This document shows, one piece after another, positions 9,135 to 17,329 of a DNA stretch of 64,000 nt. The DNA is from Arthrobacter sp. SDTb3-6 (GTDB taxonomy: Bacteria > Actinomycetota > Actinomycetes > Actinomycetales > Micrococcaceae). How positions within the stretch are numbered: position 1 is the stretch's first letter; every line of letters starts with the position of its first letter. The notes under the pieces were generated by a model. It was given only the letters and a program-made list of their open reading frames with translations. It had not been told where the DNA came from and ran no database searches. The stretch covers positions 62,001 through 126,000 of the forward strand of contig NZ_JAAMFN010000007.1 of assembly GCF_013376095.1 (NCBI RefSeq). The letters run 5' to 3'. The translations under genes and the position numbers were made by a program.

Positions 9135-10160
9135 GTGGGACACACTCGACGCCAATTTTTTGCACGGGCCGCTTCCGGTCTTGCCATCGCTTCCTTGGCC
9201 GTGGCCGGACTTGCCGGCTGCGGCAGCGACACCGGCTCCCCCGCCGCCAACGGCGCCGGCGCGGACAAAGCTGCGACCATCCGCGTGTCCGTGGCAGCCA
9301 TCCAGTTCGAAACCGCTTACCTCGCCCAGGAAAAGGGCATGTTCAAAAAGCAGGGACTGAACGTGGAAATCGTCAACGGCGCCGATCCGGCGTCACAGCT
9401 CGCCCAGGTGGTTTCCGGGGACGTGAACATCGCCACGGGTTCGTGGATCAACGTGGCAACCTCGGTCGCCAAAGGCCTCCCGGTCAGCGTGATTGCCGGC
9501 AACGGCGTGGTCGATCCCAAGACTGACAACTCGGGCGTGCTGGTTTCGAAGCGCTCCGGCATCACTTCGCTGAAGGGGTTGGCGGGGAAGACCATCGGGG
9601 TCGTCGGCGTGAAGTCCGGGGGTGACATCCCGGTGTTGCAGGCGCTGGAAGGTGCAGGCGTGGATGTGAATGGCGTCAAGGAGGTCGCCATTCCGTACTC
9701 CGGCATGCAGGCGGCACTCGAGCAGGGCACCGTGGATGCGGTGGTCCCCGTCGATCAGTTCTACCGTCAAATGCTTGGCGCGGGCTTCGTTTCCATTTCC
9801 AACCCGGTGCGGGAATACCAAGCCAACATGCCAGTGACCGTGTGGACCGCCAAGAAGGACTGGCTGGCCTCGAACGGGGCCGAGGCAACGAAATTCGTGG
9901 CGGCGATGAAAGAGGCGGTCGCTTACTACAAGGACCCTGCCAACCTTGCCGCGGTCCAAAAGGTTAACGCCGAGGTCAACCAGATCGACGTTGCCAAGGC
10001 GCCGAAGGCTTTCGTCCCGGCGGACACCACGATCAACGAAGCGGAAGCGCAGGCCGGCATCGATGCCATGGTGCATTTCGGTTTGCTGAAAAAGTCGATT
10101 TCCGTTGACGACGTGCTGTGGTCCGGCGCTCCCCGCCGTGCCTCGGCGAAAGCGCAGTAG
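9135..10160 (+). CDS. ABC transporter substrate-binding lipoprotein (SsuA/TauA/NMT1-like)
   Basis: The 341-residue protein begins with a signal containing twin arginines (HTRRQFFARAASG) and ending in the lipobox LAGC, so it is probably a Tat-exported, membrane-anchored lipoprotein. The mature part matches the SsuA/TauA/NMT1 class: it opens with IRVSVAAIQFETAYLAQEKGMF and includes GSWINVATSVAKG and GLAGKTIGVVG. This class binds sulfonates, taurine, nitrate or pyrimidine/aromatic acids, and the ligand here is not evident. The GTG at 9135 with TGAGGAG upstream is chosen over an ATG at 9012, which would bury the signal. It heads an operon with two permeases and an ATPase. Confidence 0.88.
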   Translation: MGHTRRQFFARAASGLAIASLAVAGLAGCGSDTGSPAANGAGADKAATIRVSVAAIQFETAYLAQEKGMFKKQGLNVEIVNGADPASQLAQVVSGDVNIATGSWINVATSVAKGLPVSVIAGNGVVDPKTDNSGVLVSKRSGITSLKGLAGKTIGVVGVKSGGDIPVLQALEGAGVDVNGVKEVAIPYSGMQAALEQGTVDAVVPVDQFYRQMLGAGFVSISNPVREYQANMPVTVWTAKKDWLASNGAEATKFVAAMKEAVAYYKDPANLAAVQKVNAEVNQIDVAKAPKAFVPADTTINEAEAQAGIDAMVHFGLLKKSISVDDVLWSGAPRRASAKAQ

Positions 10161-10173
10161 CAACCGTCCCTGT

Positions 10174-10215
10174 GTGCGGTCGGCGTCCCGGATGCACGGG
10201 ACGCCGGCACCGCAC
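10174..10215 (+). other. Intercistronic hairpin after the binding-protein gene
   Basis: GTGCGGT plus CGGCGTCCCG (10174-10190) pairs with CGGGACGCCG (10197-10206) and ACCGCAC (10209-10215), a long GC-rich stem without a T-run. In this position such stems commonly protect or partly terminate the message, giving more binding protein than permease. Confidence 0.55.
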
Positions 10216-10243
10216 GCTCCCACCCCCCGACTTGAGGTAGAAC

Positions 10244-11020
10244 ATGAAAGAGACCACGACGTCCCCGCGCCTGTTGCTGGCGCAACGGGTCGCGGCGATC
10301 CTGATCCTGCTGGGCATTTGGTGGCTTGTCATAGCAAGCGGCGCCGTGCCCTCAATGCTCCCGGGCGTTTCCCAGATTCTTGCTGCCATTGGGAAGGCCT
10401 TCGTCAGCGCCGCGTTCTGGGGCGCTTTGGGCAAGACGCTTCTGGCAGCACTGTCCGGCTGGGCCATCGCCGCGGTCGTCGGGGTCGTGGCCGGCCTGGT
10501 CATCGGATCGATCAACTTCCTTGACCGGTCCACGTCCATCTTGGTGGACTTTGGACGCTCCTTCCCGGTGCTGGCACTGATGCCCGTGGTGATCATGCTC
10601 CTGGGGTCCAATGCCCGCATGGAGATCGTCGTGGTGGCGCTCAGCTGCCTCTGGCCGGTGCTGGTGCAGACCGTCTACGGGGCGCGTCGCCAGGAGGCGG
10701 CGGTTTCGGACACAGTTGCCGTCTTCCGCATACCGCCGTTGCTACGCTTCCGCAGGGTGTTGCTGCCCTCGGCCCTGCCATTCATCGCCACGGGCGTGCG
10801 GATCTCCGCCTCGGTCGCCCTGTTGATTGCCGTCGGTGTCGAGGTCATCAGCCAGGCACCGGGGATTGGACGGCAGATCACGCTGATGCAGCAGGAGCAG
10901 CGCTGGGACATGGCCTTCGCCTACCTCTTTTTCACCGGAATGGTCGGCTGGGCCATGGCCGCGGTACTGCAGCGCTTCGAAAACCGTCTCCTGATTTGGA
11001 AGAGGCAAGAAAATGACTAG
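10244..11020 (+). CDS. ABC transporter permease (SsuC/TauC type), first copy
   Basis: The 258-residue integral membrane protein has about six predicted helices and the BPD-transporter inner-membrane coupling segment (EAAVSDTVAVFRIPPLLRFRR, an EAA-loop variant, near residues 150-170). GAGGT precedes the ATG at 10244. Its last 8 bases overlap the start of a second, homologous permease, so the channel is probably a heterodimer. Substrate specificity follows the binding protein and is unknown. Confidence 0.88.
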   Translation: MKETTTSPRLLLAQRVAAILILLGIWWLVIASGAVPSMLPGVSQILAAIGKAFVSAAFWGALGKTLLAALSGWAIAAVVGVVAGLVIGSINFLDRSTSILVDFGRSFPVLALMPVVIMLLGSNARMEIVVVALSCLWPVLVQTVYGARRQEAAVSDTVAVFRIPPLLRFRRVLLPSALPFIATGVRISASVALLIAVGVEVISQAPGIGRQITLMQQEQRWDMAFAYLFFTGMVGWAMAAVLQRFENRLLIWKRQEND

Positions 11021-11840
11021 TGCCACCCTGACCGCCGCCCAGCCGCGTGCCGCGCGCAAGGTTCGCCGGGCAGGCGGCCCGAACACCGGGACGAGGATAC
11101 TGCAGTCGACGTGGCTGGTCTTTGTGGTGTTGGCGGCCTGGTGGGTCTTCTCGGCCCGCAGCACCAACTTCTTCATTCCCTCCCTCGAGCAAATCCTCAC
11201 CGTGCTGGTCCGGGACCTGGGCAACGGTGTCATTATGGCCGGCGCCCTCTACTCGCTGGCCAACCTCTTCGTGGGACTGTTGGTCGCGGCGGCACTGGGC
11301 ATTGGCTTCGGGCTGTTGCTGGGCGAGGTGGGGTGGCTGTGCCGCATTGTTGATCCGATCATCCACTTCTTCCGTTCGGTGCCGCAGGCCGCCTTGGTTC
11401 CCATGATCATCGGAGTCTTTGGCTTGGGCCAGGGACCGAAGATGGGAACGATCGCGTTCGCTTGCCTGTGGCCGATCCTGCTGAACACGATTGACGGTGT
11501 GCTCGGCGTGGAGCCGACAATCCGCAAGTTCTCCAAGGTCTACCGCATCCCGAGGGGTCTGCACTTCCGCAAGGTAGTGCTTCCGGCGGCCCTGCCGCAG
11601 ATCGTGGCAGGCGTCCGGGTTGCGTTGCCCATCGGCATCACGGTCATGGTGGTCTCCGAAATGTTCGCCTCGACCGAGGGCCTGGGGTTTTACATCCTGA
11701 ACTCCTCGGCCACTTTTCAGGTGCCTGAGACTTGGGCCGGCGCCTTGCTGGTCGGCGTCGTCGGTTACATCATTTCCATGCTTTTCATCCTGGCCGAGCG
11801 CCGGATGCTGCGCTGGTACTACGCCTCCGGCTCGCAGTAG
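11013..11840 (+). CDS. ABC transporter permease (SsuC/TauC type), second copy
   Basis: The 275-residue homologue of the preceding permease has a longer charged N-terminus (about 35 residues) and six predicted membrane segments. Its EAA-like loop is LGVEPTIRKFSKVYRIPRG, followed by a proline/alanine-rich turn. Start ATG 11013 overlaps the upstream stop, a sign of translational coupling. Two different permeases for one SsuA-type binding protein are seen in some importers of this class. Confidence 0.88.
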   Translation: MTSATLTAAQPRAARKVRRAGGPNTGTRILQSTWLVFVVLAAWWVFSARSTNFFIPSLEQILTVLVRDLGNGVIMAGALYSLANLFVGLLVAAALGIGFGLLLGEVGWLCRIVDPIIHFFRSVPQAALVPMIIGVFGLGQGPKMGTIAFACLWPILLNTIDGVLGVEPTIRKFSKVYRIPRGLHFRKVVLPAALPQIVAGVRVALPIGITVMVVSEMFASTEGLGFYILNSSATFQVPETWAGALLVGVVGYIISMLFILAERRMLRWYYASGSQ

Positions 11841-11885
11841 CCGACCGTGACCATTTCCGATCCACACAAAGACCAAGGAGAAGCC

Positions 11886-12692
11886 ATGACTGCCCCCGTA
11901 CAGGCCGACTCGCAGCTCGCCCAGAGCACCCTGTTGATGAAGGTCCGCGGCATGACCATGAGCTACGGCTCGGGAACCGCTGAAAACAAGATCCTCGAAA
12001 ACCTCGACCTGGACGTCAACACCGGTGAGTTCATTTCCATCGTCGGTCCCTCCGGCGTCGGCAAGACCACCTTGCTGCGATGCCTCTCCGGATTGCTGCA
12101 CCCCAAGGCCGGAACCATCGAGGTCGGGGGCGCCATCATCGACGGCCCCCACCCGGACTTGGCTGTGGTCTTTCAGGACTACAGCCGTTCGCTGATGCCG
12201 TGGATGACCACCCGCGAGAACGTTGCGTTCCCGTTGCAGGGCAAGGGGATGAACAAGGCCGACCGCATACGCGTGGCCGAGGAGAACCTTGCTGCGGTAG
12301 GGCTGGCGGGCCAAGGCGGCAAGTATCCGTGGGAAATGTCCGGCGGCATGCAGCAACGCGTGGCCATCGCCCGTGCGCTGGCCTACAATGCCAAGGTGCT
12401 GCTGATGGATGAACCGTTCGCCTCCGTCGATGCACAGACCCGCTTCGACCTCGAGGACCTGGTTATCAAGCTCAAGCAGGAATTCGGCGTGACCATCCTG
12501 CTGGTCACCCATGACATCGACGAAGCCCTCTACCTGGCCGACAAAGTCGTGGTTATCGCGGAGAAGCCCGCCACAGTGGTCGACGTGATCGTGACCGGCT
12601 TCGGCGAGGAGCGCGACCAGGTCGACACCAAAGCGGACCCTCGCTTTGGTGAGGCCCGCGCGCGGATCCTGCATCGGCTGCGCAAGAACTAG
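11886..12692 (+). CDS. ABC transporter ATPase (SsuB/TauB type)
   Basis: The 268-residue ATP-binding subunit shows Walker A GPSGVGKTT (near residue 56), the Q-loop in VVFQDYSRSLMPWMT, the signature SGGMQQRVAIARAL, Walker B VLLMDEPFASVD and the switch histidine in LLVTHDIDEALYLAD. The ATG at 11886 has AAGGAG upstream and is preferred to the GTG at 11847. It energises the two-permease importer upstream. The next recognisable signal is a terminator at 12951. Confidence 0.92.
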   Translation: MTAPVQADSQLAQSTLLMKVRGMTMSYGSGTAENKILENLDLDVNTGEFISIVGPSGVGKTTLLRCLSGLLHPKAGTIEVGGAIIDGPHPDLAVVFQDYSRSLMPWMTTRENVAFPLQGKGMNKADRIRVAEENLAAVGLAGQGGKYPWEMSGGMQQRVAIARALAYNAKVLLMDEPFASVDAQTRFDLEDLVIKLKQEFGVTILLVTHDIDEALYLADKVVVIAEKPATVVDVIVTGFGEERDQVDTKADPRFGEARARILHRLRKN

Positions 12693-12950
12693 GGCGCGTC
12701 AGGAGACGCCGCATGCGTCGCTGGGATGCGCGCGTTCGGCAGCGGTTTCGGCAGTGAGAACGTCAAGGTAGCCGCCCCCGGCACTGCCGAGGTCCTGATC
12801 AACGACTGTGTCGAAACCCTGGAGTCCGCGGTTCACGCTGGATCGAATCGAGCCGGGCGCTGAGTTGTCTCGTCCCGTGGGGCGCCGTGGCCGGCGCTGT
12901 CTTCACCTCGTTGACGCAGGCCCAGCCGATATCGTCAGCTGGCACGGCAA
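12693..12950. other. Stretch without an intact gene
   Basis: About 260 bases between the ATPase stop and the terminator. A short frame at roughly 12786-12860 reads EVLINDCVETLESAVHAG, faintly like the start of a CutC/TIM-barrel protein, but it ends at a stop after about 25 codons. I treat it as an unassignable relic or chance. Confidence 0.3.
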
Positions 12951-12982
12951 TGGTCCCGGTTCACCGAACCGGGACCATTTTT
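12951..12982 (+). terminator. Intrinsic terminator of the ABC operon
   Basis: An 11-bp perfect stem (TGGTCCCGGTT at 12951-12961, AACCGGGACCA at 12967-12977) with a five-base loop is followed by TTTTT on the plus strand. It fits a Rho-independent terminator for the importer operon. Confidence 0.8.
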
Positions 12983-12990
12983 GTGGGGGA

Positions 12991-14046
12991 CTAGAAACTC
13001 GTGATCAGGTTGCGTGCCACGGCGCCTGAGCGCAGCGACTCGTATCCAGCCTCGATGCCGTCCAGCCCTATGTACGAGGACACCAGCTCGTCGAGCGTGA
13101 AGCGTCCCTGCAGGTAGAGCCCGGCGTACATGGGGATGTCAATGGCGACGTTGCTGGATCCCATGGTCACCCCGCGAATGTCCTTTTGCTTGCCCATGAG
13201 GTCGCCAAATGGTGTCACGTTGATCGTCGCGCCCGGCTGGTGGACTCCGATCAGGTAGGCTGTGCCACCGACTCGAGCATGGCCACGGCCTGTTCGGTGG
13301 TCCGCTTCAGACCGATGACCTCGAAGACGTGGGTGACCCCGCCGCCGGTCAGCCGCAGCACCTCCGCCACGGAGTCTGCGTCGGCACCGTCGATGACATC
13401 GGTTGCCCCGAACACGGTGGCCAGTTCCAGCTTGGCCCGCTGCAAGTCAACGGCGAGGATTCGCGGGGCGCCCGCCAGCCGTGCACCCTGAATGACGTTC
13501 AGGCCAACGCCACCGGCACCGATCACCACGACGGAGTCCCCGGGGCGGAAGCGCGCGGTATTGATCGCGGCTCCAGCCCCCGTCACCACGCCGCAGCCGA
13601 GCAGCGCGGCCTTGTCGAAAGGAATCTCGCGGGGGACCGGTACCACGGTGTTCTGATGGACCAGAACCTGTTCGGCAAAGCCGCCGACGCCGATTAACTG
13701 GGTGAGTGCCCGACCCTCCAAGCTCAGGCGCGGCGCGTGCCCTGGCGCCCTGGAGGTGTGTGCCGGGAAGCGGCACTGGAAGGGCCGGCCGGCCCGGCAG
13801 GAGTTGCACGTTCCGCAGGAATGCACGGGGGACGTCACCACATGGTCTCCCACCGACAGCCCCGTCACCGCGGAACCAAGCGCAGCCACGACGCCGGAGA
13901 CCTCATGTCCCAACACCGCGGGCATCGGAAAACCCACGTCGTTGCTGGCAACATGCAGGTCCGAATGACACAGGCCGCTGGCCCGGACATCGATCAGGAC
14001 CTCCTGGGGCGCGGGGTTGTCGATGGAAATCTCGAGTACCTCGAAC
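12991..14046 (-). pseudogene. Zinc-dependent alcohol dehydrogenase, 5'-truncated and frameshifted
   Basis: From about 14044 leftward the frame encodes a medium-chain dehydrogenase lacking only its first dozen residues: FEVLEISIDNPAPQEVLIDV, catalytic-zinc GLCHSD and GHE, the structural-zinc cysteines CGTCNSCRAGRPFQC, and the NAD fold GAGGVG. Near 13255 a missing base shifts the frame from MLESV to a quick stop. The C-terminal part continues in another frame to the TAG at 12991. The 5' end stops exactly where a second, oppositely oriented homologue begins, so no start codon or promoter remains. Confidence 0.85.
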
Positions 14047-15121
14047 GCGCAGTCATCGATGCCATCGGAGCGGGCTTCGAGATCGAAGACCTCGAGATCG
14101 ACGAGCCCCGCGGTGCCGAAGTCATGGTCAGGGTTGAAGCCGCAGGCCTGTGCCATGCCGACATGATCGTGGCCAGCGTGGACCGCGGCCGGCCGTTGCC
14201 CATGGTCGTTGGGCACGAGATGGCAGGCGTCGTGGTGAAGCTGGGCCCCGACGCGACTGATTTCGAGATCGGCGACCACGTGGTCGGCAGTGAAATAAGC
14301 TTCTGCGGCGCCTGTGAGGAGTGCGTTGCCGGGGCAAGCTACAGGTGCCTGAATCCGGGTGCCGTCATGCGCACCGCGCAGGACCCGTGCCGGCTGAACC
14401 GCAATGGGGAGCGCGTCGAGGCCTTTGGCGTCGCGGGTTTTGCACAGTTCACCGTCTTGCACCAAAACAAATTGGTCAGGTCCCCCGCGAGATCCCGTTC
14501 GCCCAGGCCGCCGTACTCGGCTGCGCCACTGCGACGGGAGTCGGCGCGGTACTGAACTCGGCCAAGGTGGCACCGGGGCAGAGTGTGGCTGTGGTGGGCC
14601 TTGGCGGTATCGGGCTGAACCTGGTGGCGGGGGCGCGGCTGGCAGGGGCGCGAACCATCATCGGGATCGACCTGCAGCCGGAGAAGCTGGAACTGGCCCG
14701 CAAGTTCGGCGCCACCCATCTGGTCAATGGCGCCGGGCAGGATGTGGTGGCGCGCGTCGAAGAGATCACCGGACGCGGCGTGCACCATGCGTTCGAGGCC
14801 ATCGGCCTGGGCGCCACCCAACGGCAGGCCATCGAGGTGACCCGTACAGGCGGCGATGTGCACTTCATCGGCATCCCCCGGGGCAAGCCGCTGGAGCTGA
14901 GCGTCATGATGGATTTGTTGGTGAGGCAGCGCTCGCTGCATGGCATCTATATGGGCTCATCCAACATCCGCAAGGATATTCCCTATTATGCGGAGCTGTA
15001 CCTGCAGGGTCGGTTGAACCTCGATGACCTGATCGCGCAGGAGGTTGGGCTGGAGGGGATCAACGAAGCTTATGAGCGCCAGGAGACCGGCGTGATCGCG
15101 CGCAGCATTATTCGTTTCTGA
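14045..15121 (+). pseudogene. Zinc-dependent alcohol dehydrogenase, 5'-truncated and frameshifted
   Basis: This is a paralogue of the preceding relic on the other strand. It starts within the first strand (RAVIDAIGAGFEIEDLEID) with no start codon, then shows GLCHAD, GHEMAGVV, CGACEECVAGASYRC and the NAD motif GLGGIG. Near 14480 a one-base loss after HQNKLV moves the rest (VPREIPFAQAAVLG onward) to another frame, which runs to a normal stop at 15121. Both paralogues share the C-terminal motif MGSSN. Oxidation of an alcohol intermediate may have been the original role. Both copies now look dead. Confidence 0.82.
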
Positions 15122-15199
15122 CCTGGCCGGGGCGGCAACCCGTAGGCGCTGGGCGGTGCGGTGACCTTCCAAGGATGCCGCGCCGCTACGCCCGCAACA

Positions 15200-15229
15200 T
15201 TGCACGGTTCCCTTAAGCTGAAGTTACGT
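15200..15229 (+). repeat. Left terminal inverted repeat of the IS
   Basis: It begins TTGCACGGTTCCC and ends GCTGAAGTTACGT. Its reverse complement is matched at 28 of 30 positions by 17172-17201. Confidence 0.85.
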
Positions 15230-15240
15230 TAGTTGAGACA

Positions 15241-15270
15241 GGAAGATCCCCGGGTTTCCGGGGATCTTCC
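15241..15270 (-). terminator. Perfect 13-bp hairpin at the transposase 3' end
   Basis: GGAAGATCCCCGG (15241-15253) pairs perfectly with 15258-15270 around a GTTT loop. It lies 25 bases beyond the transposase stop and may end its transcript or block read-in from outside. Confidence 0.6.
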
Positions 15271-15294
15271 AGTCTTTGTGTCTGGGGTGTCTGG

Positions 15295-17049
15295 CTACTT
15301 TCTGTTGTTTTTGGTGGTGTGGTCGTGGATCAGCACGGCGGCTTGGTGCTGGGTGGGTGTGGGGGTGGCGAGGAGTTCGAAGGTACCGTTCTGGCCGGTC
15401 CTTGTCATGGTGTTGCGGGTTCTGGTGCCGAGGTGGCGCAGCAGGTCTTGGTAGGACCGGGCTGGGGTGCCGTCGTCCAGTTTTTGGGTGCTGGCCTTAC
15501 GTGTCGCGGCGCTCGAACGGTGGACGGCGGTGACGGGTTCCTCCGGGACGGGCCGGTCTTCATCGGTGCAGGTCAGCGGTGCCAGGGCGGTGCGGAGGTG
15601 CCAGGTCAGGTGGCCGGCGAGCATGCAAAGGAACACGTGGGAGCGGGTGCGTTCCTCGGTGTGGTGGTAGATCGGGCGGATCTGCAGGTCCCTGAATTTG
15701 AGGGTCTTGAAAATCTTCTCCACGTTCGCCAATGACTTGTAGACCCGCACGGCCTCGGCGGCATCCATGGTGGTTGTGTCAACGCCGGTGCGGATGATGT
15801 AGATCCCGTCCAGCTCCGCCTCCCTCGCGATGGTCTCCGGGTTCCTTTCCCAGGCCAGGGTGGTGTCGGTGATGGTCAGGGTGAAGTGCTTGGCCATGTT
15901 GTTCTTCCCCAGGGTTTTGCCGACCCGCAGCCCGGTCTTCCCGGCGTCCTTCAGCCGACCTGCCGTGACGGCTTTTTGGATGGTTTTCAGCCGTTCCTCG
16001 GTCACGGTCAGGAGTTCTTCGCGTTTATGTTTGCGCATCGCGGCCAGGGGCGGGTTGTAGCAGGCGATCAGCCGTTCCCCGCGGTAGTCCGGGTGGCTGA
16101 TCTCGGCCAGGTTCTGCTCATCGAGGAGGGACATTTGCAACGGTCCGTGGTCCTGGGCGAGGGCCTGAATTGCGGTGTTGCGCAAGGCACTCACCCAGCC
16201 TAGCGTCGTCTTCTTCAGCGCCGTGATGCGGGCGGAAGTGATCATGCCCCGGTCCCCGACCATGACCATGTCCTCCACTTTCGCAAGGTCCTGGATTTCC
16301 TTGGCAATGGCGATGAACGCGGTCGGGTCCGCAGTGTTCCCCGGCACGACGCGCACCGCGACCGGGATCCCGGCCCGGGTGGCGAGCATGCCGTACTCGA
16401 TCTGTTCCACGCCGCGCTTTTTGTCCCGGGAGTAGCCATGGGCGGCCAGCAGGTTGCGGGTGCCTGTCACCCAGGAGGAGGAGAGGTCGAACAGGGCCAG
16501 TTTCCCCGGGTTCACTTCCGGGCGCAGGTACTGCCGGGCCAGGGTCTTTTCAATGGCTCCCTGCCGGTTCCCGAGCCAGTCCATGGCCCCGTAGAGGTCA
16601 TCCGTGCTGACCGGTCCCAGATCACGGCCCAGGGTCGTGTCCGCGAACCAGGACAAGGTCGCCAGCTTCGAGGACGGGGCACAGATCCGGGCTGCGAGCA
16701 GGGCCATGACCAAGTCCCTCTCCCGGCACGCCGGACCCAGCATGGCCTCGAAGCCCAGGCCGCGGGCCATGGCGTAGACGGCCTCAATGTGCCCGTGCGG
16801 CAGGGAACGGGTGACCTGCAGCCCGGCGCCGGCTTCGATCATGGTCTTGCCCGCCAACGAGGAGCGCAGCGTCTGAACGGCCGCGTCCGGCAGGGCCGAG
16901 AGGTTCGCCATGGTTTCGTGCTTGACCTTCCCGCCTTCCCGGTAGGAGCGGCGCAACAACACGGAACGGTACTGGACCTCAGCGCCGGACTTGTTGACCC
17001 GATGCGTCATTTGGACGGCTACGTGCATCGCGGGTGTCACCTTGCTCAT
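15295..17049 (-). CDS. IS1634-like transposase
   Basis: The 584-residue DDE transposase of the IS4 superfamily shows the first catalytic Asp in LALFDLSSSWVTG, the second in MVMVGDRGMITSA, and the Glu in SLANVEKIFKTLKF, followed by the HHTEERTRSHVF segment usual in IS1634 relatives. I use ATG 17049; a TTG at 17055 is two codons upstream. The frame is intact and both inverted repeats are present, so the element may still be active. It would cut and rejoin its own ends in the cell. Confidence 0.9.
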   Translation of the reverse strand: MSKVTPAMHVAVQMTHRVNKSGAEVQYRSVLLRRSYREGGKVKHETMANLSALPDAAVQTLRSSLAGKTMIEAGAGLQVTRSLPHGHIEAVYAMARGLGFEAMLGPACRERDLVMALLAARICAPSSKLATLSWFADTTLGRDLGPVSTDDLYGAMDWLGNRQGAIEKTLARQYLRPEVNPGKLALFDLSSSWVTGTRNLLAAHGYSRDKKRGVEQIEYGMLATRAGIPVAVRVVPGNTADPTAFIAIAKEIQDLAKVEDMVMVGDRGMITSARITALKKTTLGWVSALRNTAIQALAQDHGPLQMSLLDEQNLAEISHPDYRGERLIACYNPPLAAMRKHKREELLTVTEERLKTIQKAVTAGRLKDAGKTGLRVGKTLGKNNMAKHFTLTITDTTLAWERNPETIAREAELDGIYIIRTGVDTTTMDAAEAVRVYKSLANVEKIFKTLKFRDLQIRPIYHHTEERTRSHVFLCMLAGHLTWHLRTALAPLTCTDEDRPVPEEPVTAVHRSSAATRKASTQKLDDGTPARSYQDLLRHLGTRTRNTMTRTGQNGTFELLATPTPTQHQAAVLIHDHTTKNNRK

Positions 17050-17171
17050 ACCCAAGTAATACGCGTCTCCGTCATGAAAATGAAGGGATTTTCAACGAAT
17101 TTAGTGGCTACAAACATTGGCACAAGAACGGCCCTTCCCCGGAATCCAGCAGGAAGCAGGGGAAAGGACCC

Positions 17172-17201
17172 ACGTAACTTCAGCCTAAGGGGACCGTGCA
17201 A
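17172..17201 (-). repeat. Right terminal inverted repeat of the IS
   Basis: The reverse complement begins TTGCACGGTCCCC and ends GCTGAAGTTACGT, pairing with the left repeat with two mismatches. Confidence 0.85.
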
Positions 17202-17267
17202 CGTCTTTTGATGGTCTGCAGCCATCGGTGCCTGCCACCACTACCGGGCCCACGATGGCGAAGCACC

Positions 17268-17305
17268 GAGGCAGATCCGCCCCCGAACAGGAAGGGACCT
17301 GCCTC
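17268..17305 (-). terminator. Candidate terminator of the hpaB-like operon
   Basis: GAGGCAG at 17268-17274 (with TCC) pairs with CTGCCTC at 17299-17305 (with GGA) across one mismatch. It lies 25 bases after the reductase-fusion stop on the minus strand. No T-run follows, so confidence is modest. Confidence 0.4.
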
Positions 17306-17329
17306 TGTGTTGTTGTGCTCCGCTGCCGG

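Larger units (their letters stand above)
15200..17201 (-). mobile_element. IS1634-like (IS4 superfamily) insertion sequence, complete
   Basis: A single transposase gene is bounded by 30-base terminal inverted repeats that match at 28 positions (15200-15229 and 17172-17201). No clear target duplication is visible at the outer edges, so the exact ends may be a few bases off. A strong hairpin lies just inside the left end after the transposase stop. It separates the decayed dehydrogenases from the hpaB-like operon. Confidence 0.85.

Noticed and set aside
10932-12674. 580-codon minus-strand open frame
   Set aside because: It lies antisense to a permease and an ATPase with full motifs; in high-GC DNA such long antisense frames are common.
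12786-12860. CutC-like start
   Set aside because: Only about 25 codons of weak likeness before a stop; cannot be told from chance.
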